From Bacteroidetes bacterium UBA7674 (GTDB lineage: Bacteria; Bacteroidota; Bacteroidia; Chitinophagales; Chitinophagaceae): DNA of 64,000 nt. The notes beneath the pieces are model-generated. The model saw nothing but the letters and a program-made list of their open reading frames with translations. It ran no database searches and was not told the origin of the DNA. The position numbers and the translations under genes are program-made. Where the stretch lies: assembly GCA_002483105.1 (NCBI GenBank), contig DLHG01000013.1, forward strand, positions 434,001 through 498,000, written 5' to 3'. Shown piece by piece: positions 25,001 to 32,306 of the stretch. Each line of letters opens with the position of its first letter. Within the stretch, counting starts at the first letter, position 1.

Positions 25001-25216
25001 TAAGTCTTTTGCTTCTATATATCCTACGGGTATTTCTTTGCGTGTAAGAATATAATCGGGTGCCCCGCAGGCAATGTGTTTTGGTTCATTGGTCACCATT
25101 ACCTCCGGCAATAATGATTCAAGCAGGTTTTGTAAGTCACCTCTAAAGCTATGTTCTGTTGTAATTCCTGATTGATAGCGATCGCTTACCTTAGCGATGT
25201 ATTCCTGTATGGTCAT
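22031..25216 (-). CDS. Single-chain restriction-modification enzyme (type ISP/IIG-like, no helicase)
   Basis: A 1,061-residue protein joining nuclease and N6-adenine methylase. N-terminal nuclease: APDY (D54) and YIEAK (E68, K70), a PD-(D/E)XK site. A helical coupler follows (about 140-310). Methylase: motif X near RGVWYTPEPVVKF (about 316-328), motif I LDPATGTATF (387-395) and catalytic NPPY (506-509). Residues about 600-1,061 form the target-recognition and C-terminal domain, resembling that of type ISP enzymes. The Walker/DEAD helicase block of full type ISP proteins is absent. It should methylate one adenine in its target and cut unmodified DNA. DNA coding the recognition part is clearly more AT-rich, as is common for swapped specificity modules. 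Confidence 0.88.
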   Translation of the reverse strand: MTIQEYIAKVSDRYQSGITTEHSFRGDLQNLLESLLPEVMVTNEPKHIACGAPDYILTRKEIPVGYIEAKDLGADINSKSYKEQFDRYRHSLNNLIITNYLDFDVYKDGEKVATYAIGERNGNTVVAKPEQFDAFKALIADFATQTGQTIKSSQKLAIMMANKAKMLAKVIEAALESDVENEANSTLKEQMKAFQDILIHDIKPNEFADIYAQTIAYGMFAARLHDPSLETFTRTEAAELIPKSNPFLRKLFQYIAGYDLDTRIVWIVDALADIFRATDVKALLKNFGKATQQQDPIIHFYETFLAEYDPKLRKARGVWYTPEPVVKFIVRAVDDILKTEFGLADGLADTSKVKIKVKAHSKATPDSRSKIKETEVEQEVHKVQILDPATGTATFLAEVVKYIYSSKFEGQQGIWSKYVEDHLIPRLNGFELLMASYAMAHLKLDMLLTETGYKPKTDQRLRIYLTNSLEEYHPDTGTLFASWLSSEANEANKIKRDTPVMVVIGNPPYSGESANKGKWIMRLMEDYKKEPGGKEKLKERNPKWINDDYVKFLRYGQHFIEKNGEGILAFINPHGFLDNPTFRGMRWHLLKTYDKIYSVDLHGNAKKKETSPDGSIDQNIFDIMQGVSINFFIKTGKKKENELGKMFHSDLYGTREVKYDFLLANTIKTVPYKEIKLEAPMYFMAQKTLETDNVYNTGFSLPELFKINSVGIVTARDNFTIHNKKNDLVSTITEFLELGDEEARSKFKLGKDVRDWQVNLARKDIIDSGFQASKITEVNYRPFDKRYTYYTGKSKGFHCYPRNEVMKHFINRNNIGIVFKRGDVEPLSAPLFISKGIIDFRSWSRAGMQGGDFISPLFLYPDDENELKLDHSKKVNLDSTIIKKISKAIGILFSEDESKSPKTYSPLDIIDYIYGLANGKKFRESYQEFLKIDFPRIPYPKDVDIFWQLVKLGGELRQIHLLESPVVNKYITTYPVDGDNVLGKPKYEDGKVWINDEQYFDKVPQIAWEFYIGGYQPAQKWLKDRKGRELTFDDILHYQKIIVALSETDRIMKEIDKVDFM

Positions 25217-25536
25217 AAGTGTAGTGTAGCCTCCAAGATACTCAAAACCCCCAGCCTAAAAAACAGTTGAAAGACGGGAAATCCAAATAGCAAAATAGAC
25301 TCCCAACTCTCCTCCCTATTTTCAGGGAGGAGTACCCGAAGGGGGAGGTGGGTTTGCTCGCGCAAAGCTCAATGTGGATATCATTTCCACCCCCAAATCC
25401 ACACATTCCGTAACTTTACACATGCCCCTTCCCACTCGGCGAAGCGCGGCAACAAATTCTTATCTAAAACCCTGTGAACTGTTCACTGTTAGTTGTTAAC
25501 TGCAAACTGCCAACTGTTCACTGCAAACTCTAAAAC
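25217..25536. repeat. Left half of a palindromic element plus short repeats
   Basis: Positions 25,305-25,366 carry only the left half of the GC-rich palindromic element (CTCCTCCCTATTTTCAGGGA onwards, then GGGGGAGGTGGG and GCTCGCGCAAA). At 25,470-25,530 runs of AACTGTTCACTG, AACTGCAAACTGCC and similar units repeat; a related unit lies at 17,255-17,281. No gene is supported. It should include the promoters of the diverging RM and terminase-like genes. Confidence 0.6.
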
Positions 25537-26001
25537 ATGCCTATCAGCAAAGACGCTCAGAAAGAGCACGCACGGTATCTCTATTTCACTACCGCACTCA
25601 CACAAAAACAGATCGCAGAAGCAGTCGATGTCGTCCGCAAAACCGTTTCCCGCTGGATAGCCGACGGCAACTGGGAAGAACACAAGAAGATCGCCTATTT
25701 TTCCCCCGACCAGGAAACACAATACCTCTACGACGAGCTCCGCGAGATCGACCGCAACATCCGCAAGCGCGCAGAAGGACAACGCTTCGGCACCAAAGAA
25801 GAACTCGATGCCAAAGCCAAGATCCTCAACCTCATCATGGGCCCCCTAAAGAACACCGCCGACAAGTGGCGCAACATCACACCGCAATATGAAGTGGAAG
25901 AACCGGTCGTAAAAGCCACAGAAGAACGCAAGCGCGGCTTCAACATCATCATAGATGGTATGGACCCCAAAGGCGAAAACTGGAGCAACCCCGAGTGGTA
26001 G
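25537..26001 (+). CDS. HTH protein resembling a phage terminase small subunit
   Basis: A 154-residue protein with an N-terminal helix-turn-helix (about 18-45, LTQKQIAEAVDVVRKTVSRWIADG), then a charged helical region (about 60-115) and a basic/acidic tail. HTH-plus-helix proteins of this size occur as phage terminase small subunits (DNA packaging) and related DNA-binding proteins. No large terminase, portal or capsid gene is next to it. Codons are C-ending and GC-richer than the RM operon. Right after its stop comes an array of GGGACATA sites phased at 11 bp, which it may bind (inference). Confidence 0.6.
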   Translation: MPISKDAQKEHARYLYFTTALTQKQIAEAVDVVRKTVSRWIADGNWEEHKKIAYFSPDQETQYLYDELREIDRNIRKRAEGQRFGTKEELDAKAKILNLIMGPLKNTADKWRNITPQYEVEEPVVKATEERKRGFNIIIDGMDPKGENWSNPEW

Positions 26002-26021
26002 TGCTGCCTGCCGCTATGCAG

Positions 26022-26200
26022 GGGACATAAAAGGGACATAAAAGAGACATAAACGGGACATATGGGTACACAAAAGAGACATGTGGGTACACATAGCTCC
26101 CATAAAAGGGACATATAAACCCCACAAAAGTCCCATAAAAATCCCAAACCCCTTGCCCCGACCACCTTTCAAAAAATAAAAGCCCCTTCAAAGGGACATA
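26022..26200. repeat. Helically phased GGGACATA repeat array
   Basis: Copies of GGGACATA or GAGACAT(A/G) start at 26,022, 26,033, 26,044, 26,055, 26,076, 26,108 and 26,193. The first four are spaced exactly 11 bp and the next two by 21 and 32 bp, close to whole helical turns. TGGGTACACA occurs twice inside (26,063 and 26,084). It looks like a multi-site protein-binding array. Confidence 0.7.
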
Positions 26201-26223
26201 AATAAAAGCAACAAAATTATCCC

Positions 26224-26365
26224 GACTCTCCTCCCTATTTTCAGGGAGGAGTACCCGCAGGGGGAGGTGGGTTGGCTTGCGCAAATAAAACCGACACCCC
26301 TCCCTATTTTCAGGGAGGGGTGCCTTTGCGCAGCTTAGGCGGGGTGGGTATTACTCGCGCAAATA
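26224..26365. repeat. Two tandem left halves of the palindromic element (D1, D2)
   Basis: Left-half modules start at 26,224 and 26,293. Each ends in a TGC(G/T)CGCAAATAAAA-like joint (GCGCAAATAAAA) before the next begins. They run straight into full copy D3. Confidence 0.75.
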
Positions 26366-26370
26366 AAACA

Positions 26371-26521
26371 GACTCCCCTCCCTATTTTCAGGGAGGGGTG
26401 CCCGAAGGGCGGGGTGGGTTTGGCTCGCGAAGTTCAGAACAACACGAGTAATACCCACCCCGGTCAATCCCGCTGAAGGGCGGGAAAGACCTTCCCCTCC
26501 CTGAAAATAGGGAGGGGAGTC
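26371..26521. repeat. GC-rich palindromic element, copy D3 (full)
   Basis: A 151-bp full copy. Its right end stops 2 bp before the stop codon of the DUF559 gene. Confidence 0.85.
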
Positions 26522-26523
26522 AC

Positions 26524-26898
26524 TTAATGTGTTTTTGAGAATGATGAGATAATGATCTGCAGGACACCCTCTGGATGCCGGAATACATGTTTGTTTTCGA
26601 AGTGTAATACTTTGTAATTGAGCGCTCTTAATTGCGCATCGCGGATGCTGTCGTATTCTGCTCTTAAAGGGTCGTTATGCACTTCACCATCAAGTTCTAT
26701 TATCAGTCGCTCTTCCCGGCAACAGAAGTCAACAATGTAACAGGATATCCCGTGTTGCCTACGAAACTTACGTCCCAATAATTGGCTGTTTTTCAGCATT
26801 TGCCATAAAGCTGCTTCCGCAGGAGTCAGGTTGCTGCGGAGTTCTTTTCTGCGGTCTGTCTGCCTTGGCTTGTTGTATATTTTCTTGCTGTTTGCCAC
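26524..26898 (-). CDS. DUF559 endonuclease-like protein
   Basis: A 124-residue protein of the DUF559 family, related to Vsr/PD-(D/E)XK nucleases. The N-terminal region has RKELRSNLTPAEAALWQML, then the core GRKFRRQHGISCYIVDFCC (with D), RLIIELDGEVH (E-x-D) and the late DAQLRALNYKVLHF. It probably nicks or cuts DNA; the substrate is unknown. It is bracketed by palindromic element copies: D3 ends 2 bp past its stop and E begins about 70 bp before its start. That arrangement suggests it travels with, or depends on, the element. Confidence 0.82.
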   Translation of the reverse strand: MANSKKIYNKPRQTDRRKELRSNLTPAEAALWQMLKNSQLLGRKFRRQHGISCYIVDFCCREERLIIELDGEVHNDPLRAEYDSIRDAQLRALNYKVLHFENKHVFRHPEGVLQIIISSFSKTH

Positions 26899-26971
26899 AA
26901 GGCTAAATTATTTTATTCAGCCTTTTGTAGTAGCATGAGATATACACACCATAACCACACAACATTTCTCC

Positions 26972-27181
26972 GACTCCCCTCCCTATTTTCAGGGAGGGGT
27001 GCCCGAAGGGCGGGGTGGGTTTGGCTCGCGCAAATAAAAACTCCCCTCCCTATTTTCAGGGAGGGGTGCCTTTGCGCAGCATTGGCGGGGTGGGTTTTAC
27101 TCGCGCGAGCCAACCCACCCCGGTCAATCCCGCTGAAGGGCGGGAAAGACCTTCCCCTCCCTGAAAATAGGGAGGGGAGTC
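26972..27181. repeat. Palindromic element copies E1 (left half) and E2 (full)
   Basis: Left half at 26,972 to about 27,036, joined through CTCGCGCAAATAAAA to a full copy at 27,040-27,181. The 3' arms of D3 and E2 are nearly identical to each other and differ from those of copies A and B. Confidence 0.85.
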
Positions 27182-27198
27182 ATGTGTCTTGTAAACAA

Positions 27199-27227
27199 AA
27201 AAGCCATCCCTGTCGGATGGCTTTTTC
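27199..27227. terminator. Terminator of the alpha-oxoamine synthase gene
   Basis: An AAAAAGCCATCC/GGATGGCTTTTT stem with loop CTGTC and A/T runs on both sides. It lies about 20 bp past the stop of the minus-strand gene. Confidence 0.8.
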
Positions 27228-27247
27228 TATATAACGTAGTTTTAAAA

Positions 27248-28504
27248 TTAAACAGCTGCCGCACTCAGGCTTGGCATTTCCTGCGGGTACACTTTGTCTT
27301 CCAGTTTCTTGCGGAGTTCTGCGAAGGCGGCGAGGGTGATGTCTATGTCCTCGTCGGTATGTGCAGCGGTAGGGATGATACGCAGGATGATGAGTCCTTT
27401 AGGTATCACCGGGTACACCACTACAGAGCAGAAGATGTTGTAGTTCTCACGCATGTCGAAGATGAGCTGCGTAGCGTCGAACAATCCGCCTTTCATTATT
27501 ACCGGGGTAACGGGCGTGTTGGTCGTACCTATTTCAAAGCCACCGTCGCGCAGGCCCTTTTGTAATTTGTTTACGTTGTGCCAGAGTTTGGCCTTTAGTT
27601 CCGGATGCGTGCGGAGGAGTTCCAGGCGCTTCAGGTTACCCAGCACTATCGGCATTGGTAAGGACTTAGCGAATACCTGAGAACGCATATTGTAACGCAG
27701 GAATTTCAGGATGCTTTTCTTAGCAGCAAGGAAGCCACCTATGCTCGCCATGCTCTTAGCGAAGGTAGAGAAGTAGATGTCTATCTGGTCCATGCAGCCT
27801 TGCTCTTCGCCTATGCCTGCACCCGTTGCACCCATTGTACCGAAGCCATGTGCGTCGTCTACAAAGAGGCGGAATTCGTATTTAGATTTCAGTGCAGCTA
27901 TTTCTTTGATCGCACCCTGGTTACCACTCATACCGAACACACCTTCTGTTATCACAAGGATACCACCGCCGGTCTTCTTCACCATTTCGGTCGCGCGTTG
28001 CAGTTGCTTTTCGCAATCTTCTACATCATTGTGTTTGTACACATAGCGGTGACTAGGTATCATCCTCAGCCCGTCTATGATACAAGCATGAGATTCAGCA
28101 TCATATACCACCACGTCATGACGGCCGCAAAGGCTATCGATAGTAGAGACCATACCCTGGTACCCGAAGTTGAACAGCATGGTTTCTTCCACGCCCATAA
28201 ATTCAGCCAGCTCGCGCTCCAGCCTTTCGTGATGGTTAGAGTTACCACTCATCATACGCGCACCCATAGGGTAGGCCATGCCATATTGCGCTGCAGCTTC
28301 CGCGTCTGCCTTTCTTACTTCCGGGTGGTTAGCCAGTCCTAAATAGTTATTCAGGCTCCACACGATCTTTTCCTTTCCGTTGAACAGCATCCTGTTACCA
28401 ATTTCACCTTCCAGCTTAGGGAATGCAAAATACCCCGGAGCTTGTTCCGCGTAATCACCTATCGGGCCCAGACGTTTCTCTAATTTAGCAAATATGTCAC
28501 TCAT
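27248..28504 (-). CDS. Alpha-oxoamine synthase (serine palmitoyltransferase/KBL type)
   Basis: A 418-residue PLP enzyme of the family that condenses an amino acid with an acyl-CoA. Hallmarks: NNYLGLANHP, the cofactor-stacking His in DAESHACIIDG, VDDAHGFGTMG with the PLP-binding Asp, and the Schiff-base Lys in FSTFAKSMAS. The family holds serine palmitoyltransferase, 2-amino-3-ketobutyrate CoA ligase and 8-amino-7-oxononanoate synthase. The N-terminal shape and the sphingolipid content of many Bacteroidota favour serine palmitoyltransferase, but the sequence alone does not settle it. Divergent from pafA. Confidence 0.85.
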   Translation of the reverse strand: MSDIFAKLEKRLGPIGDYAEQAPGYFAFPKLEGEIGNRMLFNGKEKIVWSLNNYLGLANHPEVRKADAEAAAQYGMAYPMGARMMSGNSNHHERLERELAEFMGVEETMLFNFGYQGMVSTIDSLCGRHDVVVYDAESHACIIDGLRMIPSHRYVYKHNDVEDCEKQLQRATEMVKKTGGGILVITEGVFGMSGNQGAIKEIAALKSKYEFRLFVDDAHGFGTMGATGAGIGEEQGCMDQIDIYFSTFAKSMASIGGFLAAKKSILKFLRYNMRSQVFAKSLPMPIVLGNLKRLELLRTHPELKAKLWHNVNKLQKGLRDGGFEIGTTNTPVTPVIMKGGLFDATQLIFDMRENYNIFCSVVVYPVIPKGLIILRIIPTAAHTDEDIDITLAAFAELRKKLEDKVYPQEMPSLSAAAV

Positions 28505-28600
28505 ATGAGATAATGATAATTTAACTTGGTTGGGATAAAATAATGCGCAAAAATAACAAAAAATAATGCCTTTCTAATGTTTGTAACGCATTTTTGCAGG

Positions 28601-30244
28601 ATGAAGATGAGTGCAAAGAATATATCTGTTTTCCTCCTATCTCTATTGTGTTTTAACGCTTCGGCGCAGAAGGGCAAAACAGCACAACCCAAGCTGGTGG
28701 TGGGAATTGTCATAGACCAGATGCGTTGGGACTATCTCTATCGCTACCAGGAGCGCTATGGCGCTGATGGCTTCAAGCGCATTTTGGGCGAAGGTTTCAA
28801 TTGTCAGAATACCATGATCAACTACCTGCCCACCTTTACCGCACCGGGGCATACCTGCGCTTATACGGGCTCGGTTCCGGCATTGCATGGCATAGCGGCC
28901 AATGACTGGTATGATAACATTCAGCAGAGATCGGTCTATTGCACGGAAGATAATACAGTAACACCTGTTGGGAGTACCAATGACAAGGCAGGGAAGATGA
29001 GTCCGCGCAATATGATCGCATCTACTATTACCGATGAGCTGAAGCTGAGCAACAACATGAGTTCAAAAGTGTATGGTATCGCTATAAAGGATAGGGGTTC
29101 TATACTGCCGGCGGGGCATTTGGCGAACGGGGCTTATTGGTTTGACGACAGGAGTGGTGATTTTATCAGCAGTAGCTATTATGGAAGTGAGTTGCCGGCT
29201 TGGTTGAATACGTTCAACAAGCAGAAGCTGGCAGAGAAGTATATCAAAGCGGGTTGGGAAACGATGTATCCTATCAATACTTACAAGCAAAGCCTGGCCG
29301 ATAATAATCGCTACGAGGGAAATCTGAAAGGGGAAACGCAACCTGTATTCCCGCACAAGGCTAATGGTTTTGACGGGACCAGCTATGGTGTGTTCAGGTA
29401 TATGCCGGCGGGTAATACCATCATCTTCGATGCGGCGAGGGCTTGTATTGAAGGAGAGCAGTTGGGCACGAGAGCTAATGCGGATTTTCTCTGCCTGAGT
29501 TTTTCGAGTACGGATTATGCGGGGCATTTGTTCGCGCCTAATTCTATAGAGGTAGAAGATATGTACCTGAGGTTGGATAAAGAGTTGGGTGTGTTCCTCA
29601 CTTACCTGGATGGTAAAGTAGGGAAGGGGAATTATACGATCTTCATCACTGCCGATCATGGTGGAGCGCATAATACGCTGTACATGGAGGATGTGAAGAT
29701 CCCTGCGGGTAATGAAGATGATTCGACGGTGAAGAGCCAATTGAATGTTCATTTGAAAAAGCTGCATTTTGTAGATAGTCTCGTTCGTGATCTGTCTAAT
29801 TACCAGGTCTATTTAAACGAAGCTGCGATCGAAAAAGCAGATATGGATAGAAATAAGGTGAAGTATGATATAGCGCAATGGTTCAGGAAGCAGAAGGGTG
29901 TAGCCTATGCAGTAGATATGGAAGAAATGGATGTAGCCGGTGTTCCCGAGCCTTTGAAGTCGATGGTAGTGAATGGGTACAATAGCAAGAGGAGTGGATG
30001 TATACAAATAATACTGGAGCCGGGTTGGTATAGCGGTTATAGCAACAACACGGGTACTACGCACGGTTCGTGGAATCCGTATGATGCGCATATTCCGTTG
30101 TTGTGGTATGGCTGGGGAGTTCCCAAGGGCGAAACTTACCGCACTGTGAACATGACAGATATATCGGCTACATTAGCTGCACTGTTACACATACAGATGC
30201 CGAATGCTTGTGTGGGAGAGGTGATAACAGAAATGATGAAGTAA
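28601..30244 (+). CDS. pafA: PafA-type alkaline phosphatase
   Basis: A roughly 547-residue secreted phosphomonoesterase of the alkaline phosphatase superfamily, like PafA of Elizabethkingia. I start at ATG 28,601 because it opens the signal peptide (ends NASAQ). Metal and active-site features are in order: VIDQMRWDY (metal Asp), LPTFTAPGHTC with the Thr nucleophile, HGIAANDW with the substrate-binding Asn, STDYAGH (Asp and His), TADHGG (Asp-His pair) and TTHGSWNPYDAHIP with the last His. It releases phosphate from organic phosphomonoesters outside the cytoplasm and, in known members, is not repressed by phosphate. Confidence 0.92.
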   Translation: MKMSAKNISVFLLSLLCFNASAQKGKTAQPKLVVGIVIDQMRWDYLYRYQERYGADGFKRILGEGFNCQNTMINYLPTFTAPGHTCAYTGSVPALHGIAANDWYDNIQQRSVYCTEDNTVTPVGSTNDKAGKMSPRNMIASTITDELKLSNNMSSKVYGIAIKDRGSILPAGHLANGAYWFDDRSGDFISSSYYGSELPAWLNTFNKQKLAEKYIKAGWETMYPINTYKQSLADNNRYEGNLKGETQPVFPHKANGFDGTSYGVFRYMPAGNTIIFDAARACIEGEQLGTRANADFLCLSFSSTDYAGHLFAPNSIEVEDMYLRLDKELGVFLTYLDGKVGKGNYTIFITADHGGAHNTLYMEDVKIPAGNEDDSTVKSQLNVHLKKLHFVDSLVRDLSNYQVYLNEAAIEKADMDRNKVKYDIAQWFRKQKGVAYAVDMEEMDVAGVPEPLKSMVVNGYNSKRSGCIQIILEPGWYSGYSNNTGTTHGSWNPYDAHIPLLWYGWGVPKGETYRTVNMTDISATLAALLHIQMPNACVGEVITEMMK

Positions 30245-30397
30245 TACCTACTTGTTGGCGCAAGTATGCAGCGTGGAAGTGTGTTATGGCGTATTTGTGC
30301 CTTGCCTCCCGTAATGAATGGGCACAAGGTCGCTTTCGCTCAATGGCTATGTGGCAACCTTGCGCCAACAACAGCTTCAATTCTTTTCCTCAACTTT

Positions 30398-30425
30398 GTC
30401 ATGGTTCGACTCCGCTCACCACGAC
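30398..30425. repeat. Dispersed palindrome (GAGCGGAGTCGA family), reverse copy
   Basis: Reverse orientation of the repeat at 3,913-3,940 with one changed base in the outer arm. It lies in the gap after pafA. Confidence 0.65.
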
Positions 30426-30450
30426 ATCATTTTTCATCAGGAATTAACTA

Positions 30451-30488
30451 ATAATAAAGGCTGCACATTGTGCAGCCTTTATTATTAT
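30451..30488. terminator. Bidirectional terminator between pafA and the NlpC/P60 gene
   Basis: A long stem AATAATAAAGGCTGCACA with its complement has A/T on both sides. It serves two convergent genes. Confidence 0.85.
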
Positions 30489-30506
30489 AAAAGAGTTGAG
30501 TTGAAA

Positions 30507-31223
30507 TTACATTTTACCACCACCGGCGTAGAAGCGTGACCAATAACCTTCGTTGAGATTGCTGATCATAACACCCTGGCTGGATGAAGCGTGTACAAAA
30601 TAATTGTTGGCCAGGTACACACCTACGTGAGAGATGCGGCGGCTTTTTATTTTGAAGAAAACGAGGTCGCCTTCTTTCAGTTCTGATGGATCTTTCACTC
30701 TTTCTGCACAGCTATTAAATTGGTCGCAGGCAGTGCGTGTTACAGATGTACCGAATACTTGCTCGTAAAGGCGCTGTACAAAAGCTGAACAGTCAATGCC
30801 TGCTTTTGTAAGGCCACCCATGCGGTAACGGGTACCGTACCATTCCTCTACAAAGTTGTATAAAGAAAGGTTAGTAATAGCGCCGGGTAGAATGCCCAGT
30901 ATCAGGGAGTATTTAGTGCTCAGGAATTTATCTTCATTTATGTTTCCTGTGCTGTAAACCATTGGTTTCTCAGTATTTGTGGTAACCACAGGTACTGTTT
31001 CAACTACTGCCGGTGTCTCCGTTTTAGGGATAGACAGTTTTATATTGCTGCTATTGGAGTTTCCGCCAACAGTGACATTATCAATGAATTTGGGGTCTTT
31101 TGTTTTACCTGAACTATTAGACTTGCTTTTTGCCATAGCAAGTTCACGGCCATTCTGGCAACTAACCATAAAAAGGGATGCTGTCAGTACCACTGCAGCA
31201 AGGCGATTTTTAAGAATTACCAT
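30507..31223 (-). CDS. NlpC/P60 (C40) peptidoglycan endopeptidase lipoprotein
   Basis: A 238-residue lipoprotein with lipobox FMVSC (Cys about 22), so tethered to a membrane facing the wall. A Ser/Thr-rich linker (about 30-95) leads to the NlpC/P60 domain (about 115-235): catalytic Cys in GIDCSAFVQ, His in ISHVGVYL, and a third polar residue in YFVHASS. Such enzymes cut the D-Glu to diamino acid bond in stem peptides, remodelling the wall. Single gene with a clear terminator. Confidence 0.92.
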   Translation of the reverse strand: MVILKNRLAAVVLTASLFMVSCQNGRELAMAKSKSNSSGKTKDPKFIDNVTVGGNSNSSNIKLSIPKTETPAVVETVPVVTTNTEKPMVYSTGNINEDKFLSTKYSLILGILPGAITNLSLYNFVEEWYGTRYRMGGLTKAGIDCSAFVQRLYEQVFGTSVTRTACDQFNSCAERVKDPSELKEGDLVFFKIKSRRISHVGVYLANNYFVHASSSQGVMISNLNEGYWSRFYAGGGKM

Positions 31224-31370
31224 TAAAGTGAATTGTAGAGATTTTCCAATGCTTGCAAAGATAGCCGAATAGATAAGTTATGCAAGAAAAACGACCATAT
31301 TACAACTACATTAACAAATTGATAATTAATGGTATTTGATAGTATGGACGGGCTTAACAGGCTGAGTTAT

Positions 31371-31413
31371 ACATCAAAAAAGAATCCCATACCATGTGAA
31401 CATGGATATGGGA
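31371..31413 (-). terminator. Terminator of the lipocalin-like gene
   Basis: An ATCCCATA/TATGGGAT and CATG stem with a small bulge is followed on the minus strand by TTCTTTTTT. Confidence 0.7.
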
Positions 31414-31445
31414 TCAAACAACAAACAAAAACAAAACATCTTTAT

Positions 31446-31988
31446 TTAGAGAGCTACAAACTCCTTAATATACGTAATTACTTTACCATTTCTTCTTTCT
31501 GCGCCACTTACTACAAAACGCCTGGCGTCCATTTCCATAAACTGCCAAACCGGATCGTTATCAGGATGGCCGAAATCTCTTATCAGCAATTCAAACTGAT
31601 CGCCTGATACGTGCCAATTGAAATTGATCCTCATACCAGACTCATCGTACTGCAGATCATCAGCAACTGCGATAGTTGACCTGCTCACAACGATAGATGT
31701 ATCAACCGGTTCTGCCGTAGTGTCTACAGGAGCAGGGTCACCGCATTTGGTAGCACCTTCATCCATATAGCCCCAACCTTCACTGTTGAAAACATATATG
31801 TCGTCTAACTGACAGCTTTTCAAAGAAACTTCACTTTGGTTTTCAATCAACTTCACCAATTTCCAATTGGTTGCACTAAGCAATTCATACCTTTTTCCGA
31901 CTTTATCCTGCTTTAATTGGAACTGCTCAGAGTTACAACCTGCGAAAAGTATGCCAGAGGTTGCGAACAAAAGTAATAAGTTTTTCAT
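31446..31988 (-). CDS. Lipocalin-like lipoprotein
   Basis: A 180-residue lipoprotein with lipobox ILFAGC (Cys about 18). The mature part carries the lipocalin-like pattern common in Bacteroidota: ATNWKLVKLIE at the first strand, SCQLDDIYVFNSEGWGYMDEGATKCG with two Cys that probably pair, then a Thr/Val/Asp-rich linker, and strands to the end. Such domains bind small hydrophobic ligands; the ligand is unknown. Its promoter region contains the concentric palindrome at 32,051-32,123. Confidence 0.75.
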   Translation of the reverse strand: MKNLLLLFATSGILFAGCNSEQFQLKQDKVGKRYELLSATNWKLVKLIENQSEVSLKSCQLDDIYVFNSEGWGYMDEGATKCGDPAPVDTTAEPVDTSIVVSRSTIAVADDLQYDESGMRINFNWHVSGDQFELLIRDFGHPDNDPVWQFMEMDARRFVVSGAERRNGKVITYIKEFVAL

Positions 31989-32050
31989 GTTTTATTAGTT
32001 ATAGCTACGATAATTTTTGTATCAATTATTATTATATTTAAAATAAATAA

Positions 32051-32153
32051 GCTTCGAACGATCACCGCTGAATCTTGTTATAACTTCTAAGTTATAAAAA
32101 ATACAGTAATGATCTCTCGAAGCCTCTCAGACAAACCTCTTACCATTTGTCTG
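32051..32153. promoter_or_regulatory. Concentric inverted repeats between two minus-strand genes
   Basis: Outer arms GCTTCGAACGATCA (32,051) and TGATCTCTCGAAGC (ends 32,123) enclose the perfect inner palindrome TTATAACTTCTAAGTTATAA (32,078-32,097). Both share one centre near 32,087. Next to it, CAGACAAA and TTTGTCTG (32,128-32,153) form a second inverted repeat. It may be an operator for the lipocalin-like gene or the end of the XRE gene transcript, since a T-rich run follows on the minus strand. Confidence 0.55.
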
Positions 32154-32306
32154 AAACAAAGATAAGGGCGTTTGTGGGAAAAAACCAAGATATGTTTGTT
32201 AACGCATATGTTAATGAGGAATTCAAAATTATTCGCTGCGCTCATGGACCGCTTCGCTAAGTTCAAAAGTCAAAAAGAGAGGGTAGGTGAATCCTTATGT
32301 GAATCC

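Noticed and set aside
25537..26001. Intact prophage
   Set aside because: Only a terminase-small-subunit-like gene is present; no integrase, large terminase, portal or tail genes are in the window.
20022..26200. CRISPR array
   Set aside because: Repeats are either directly abutting or spaced by a helical turn, with no unique spacers of 25-40 bp and no cas gene.
26935..27234. 99-residue plus-strand frame
   Set aside because: It is a read-through of palindromic element copies E1 and E2.
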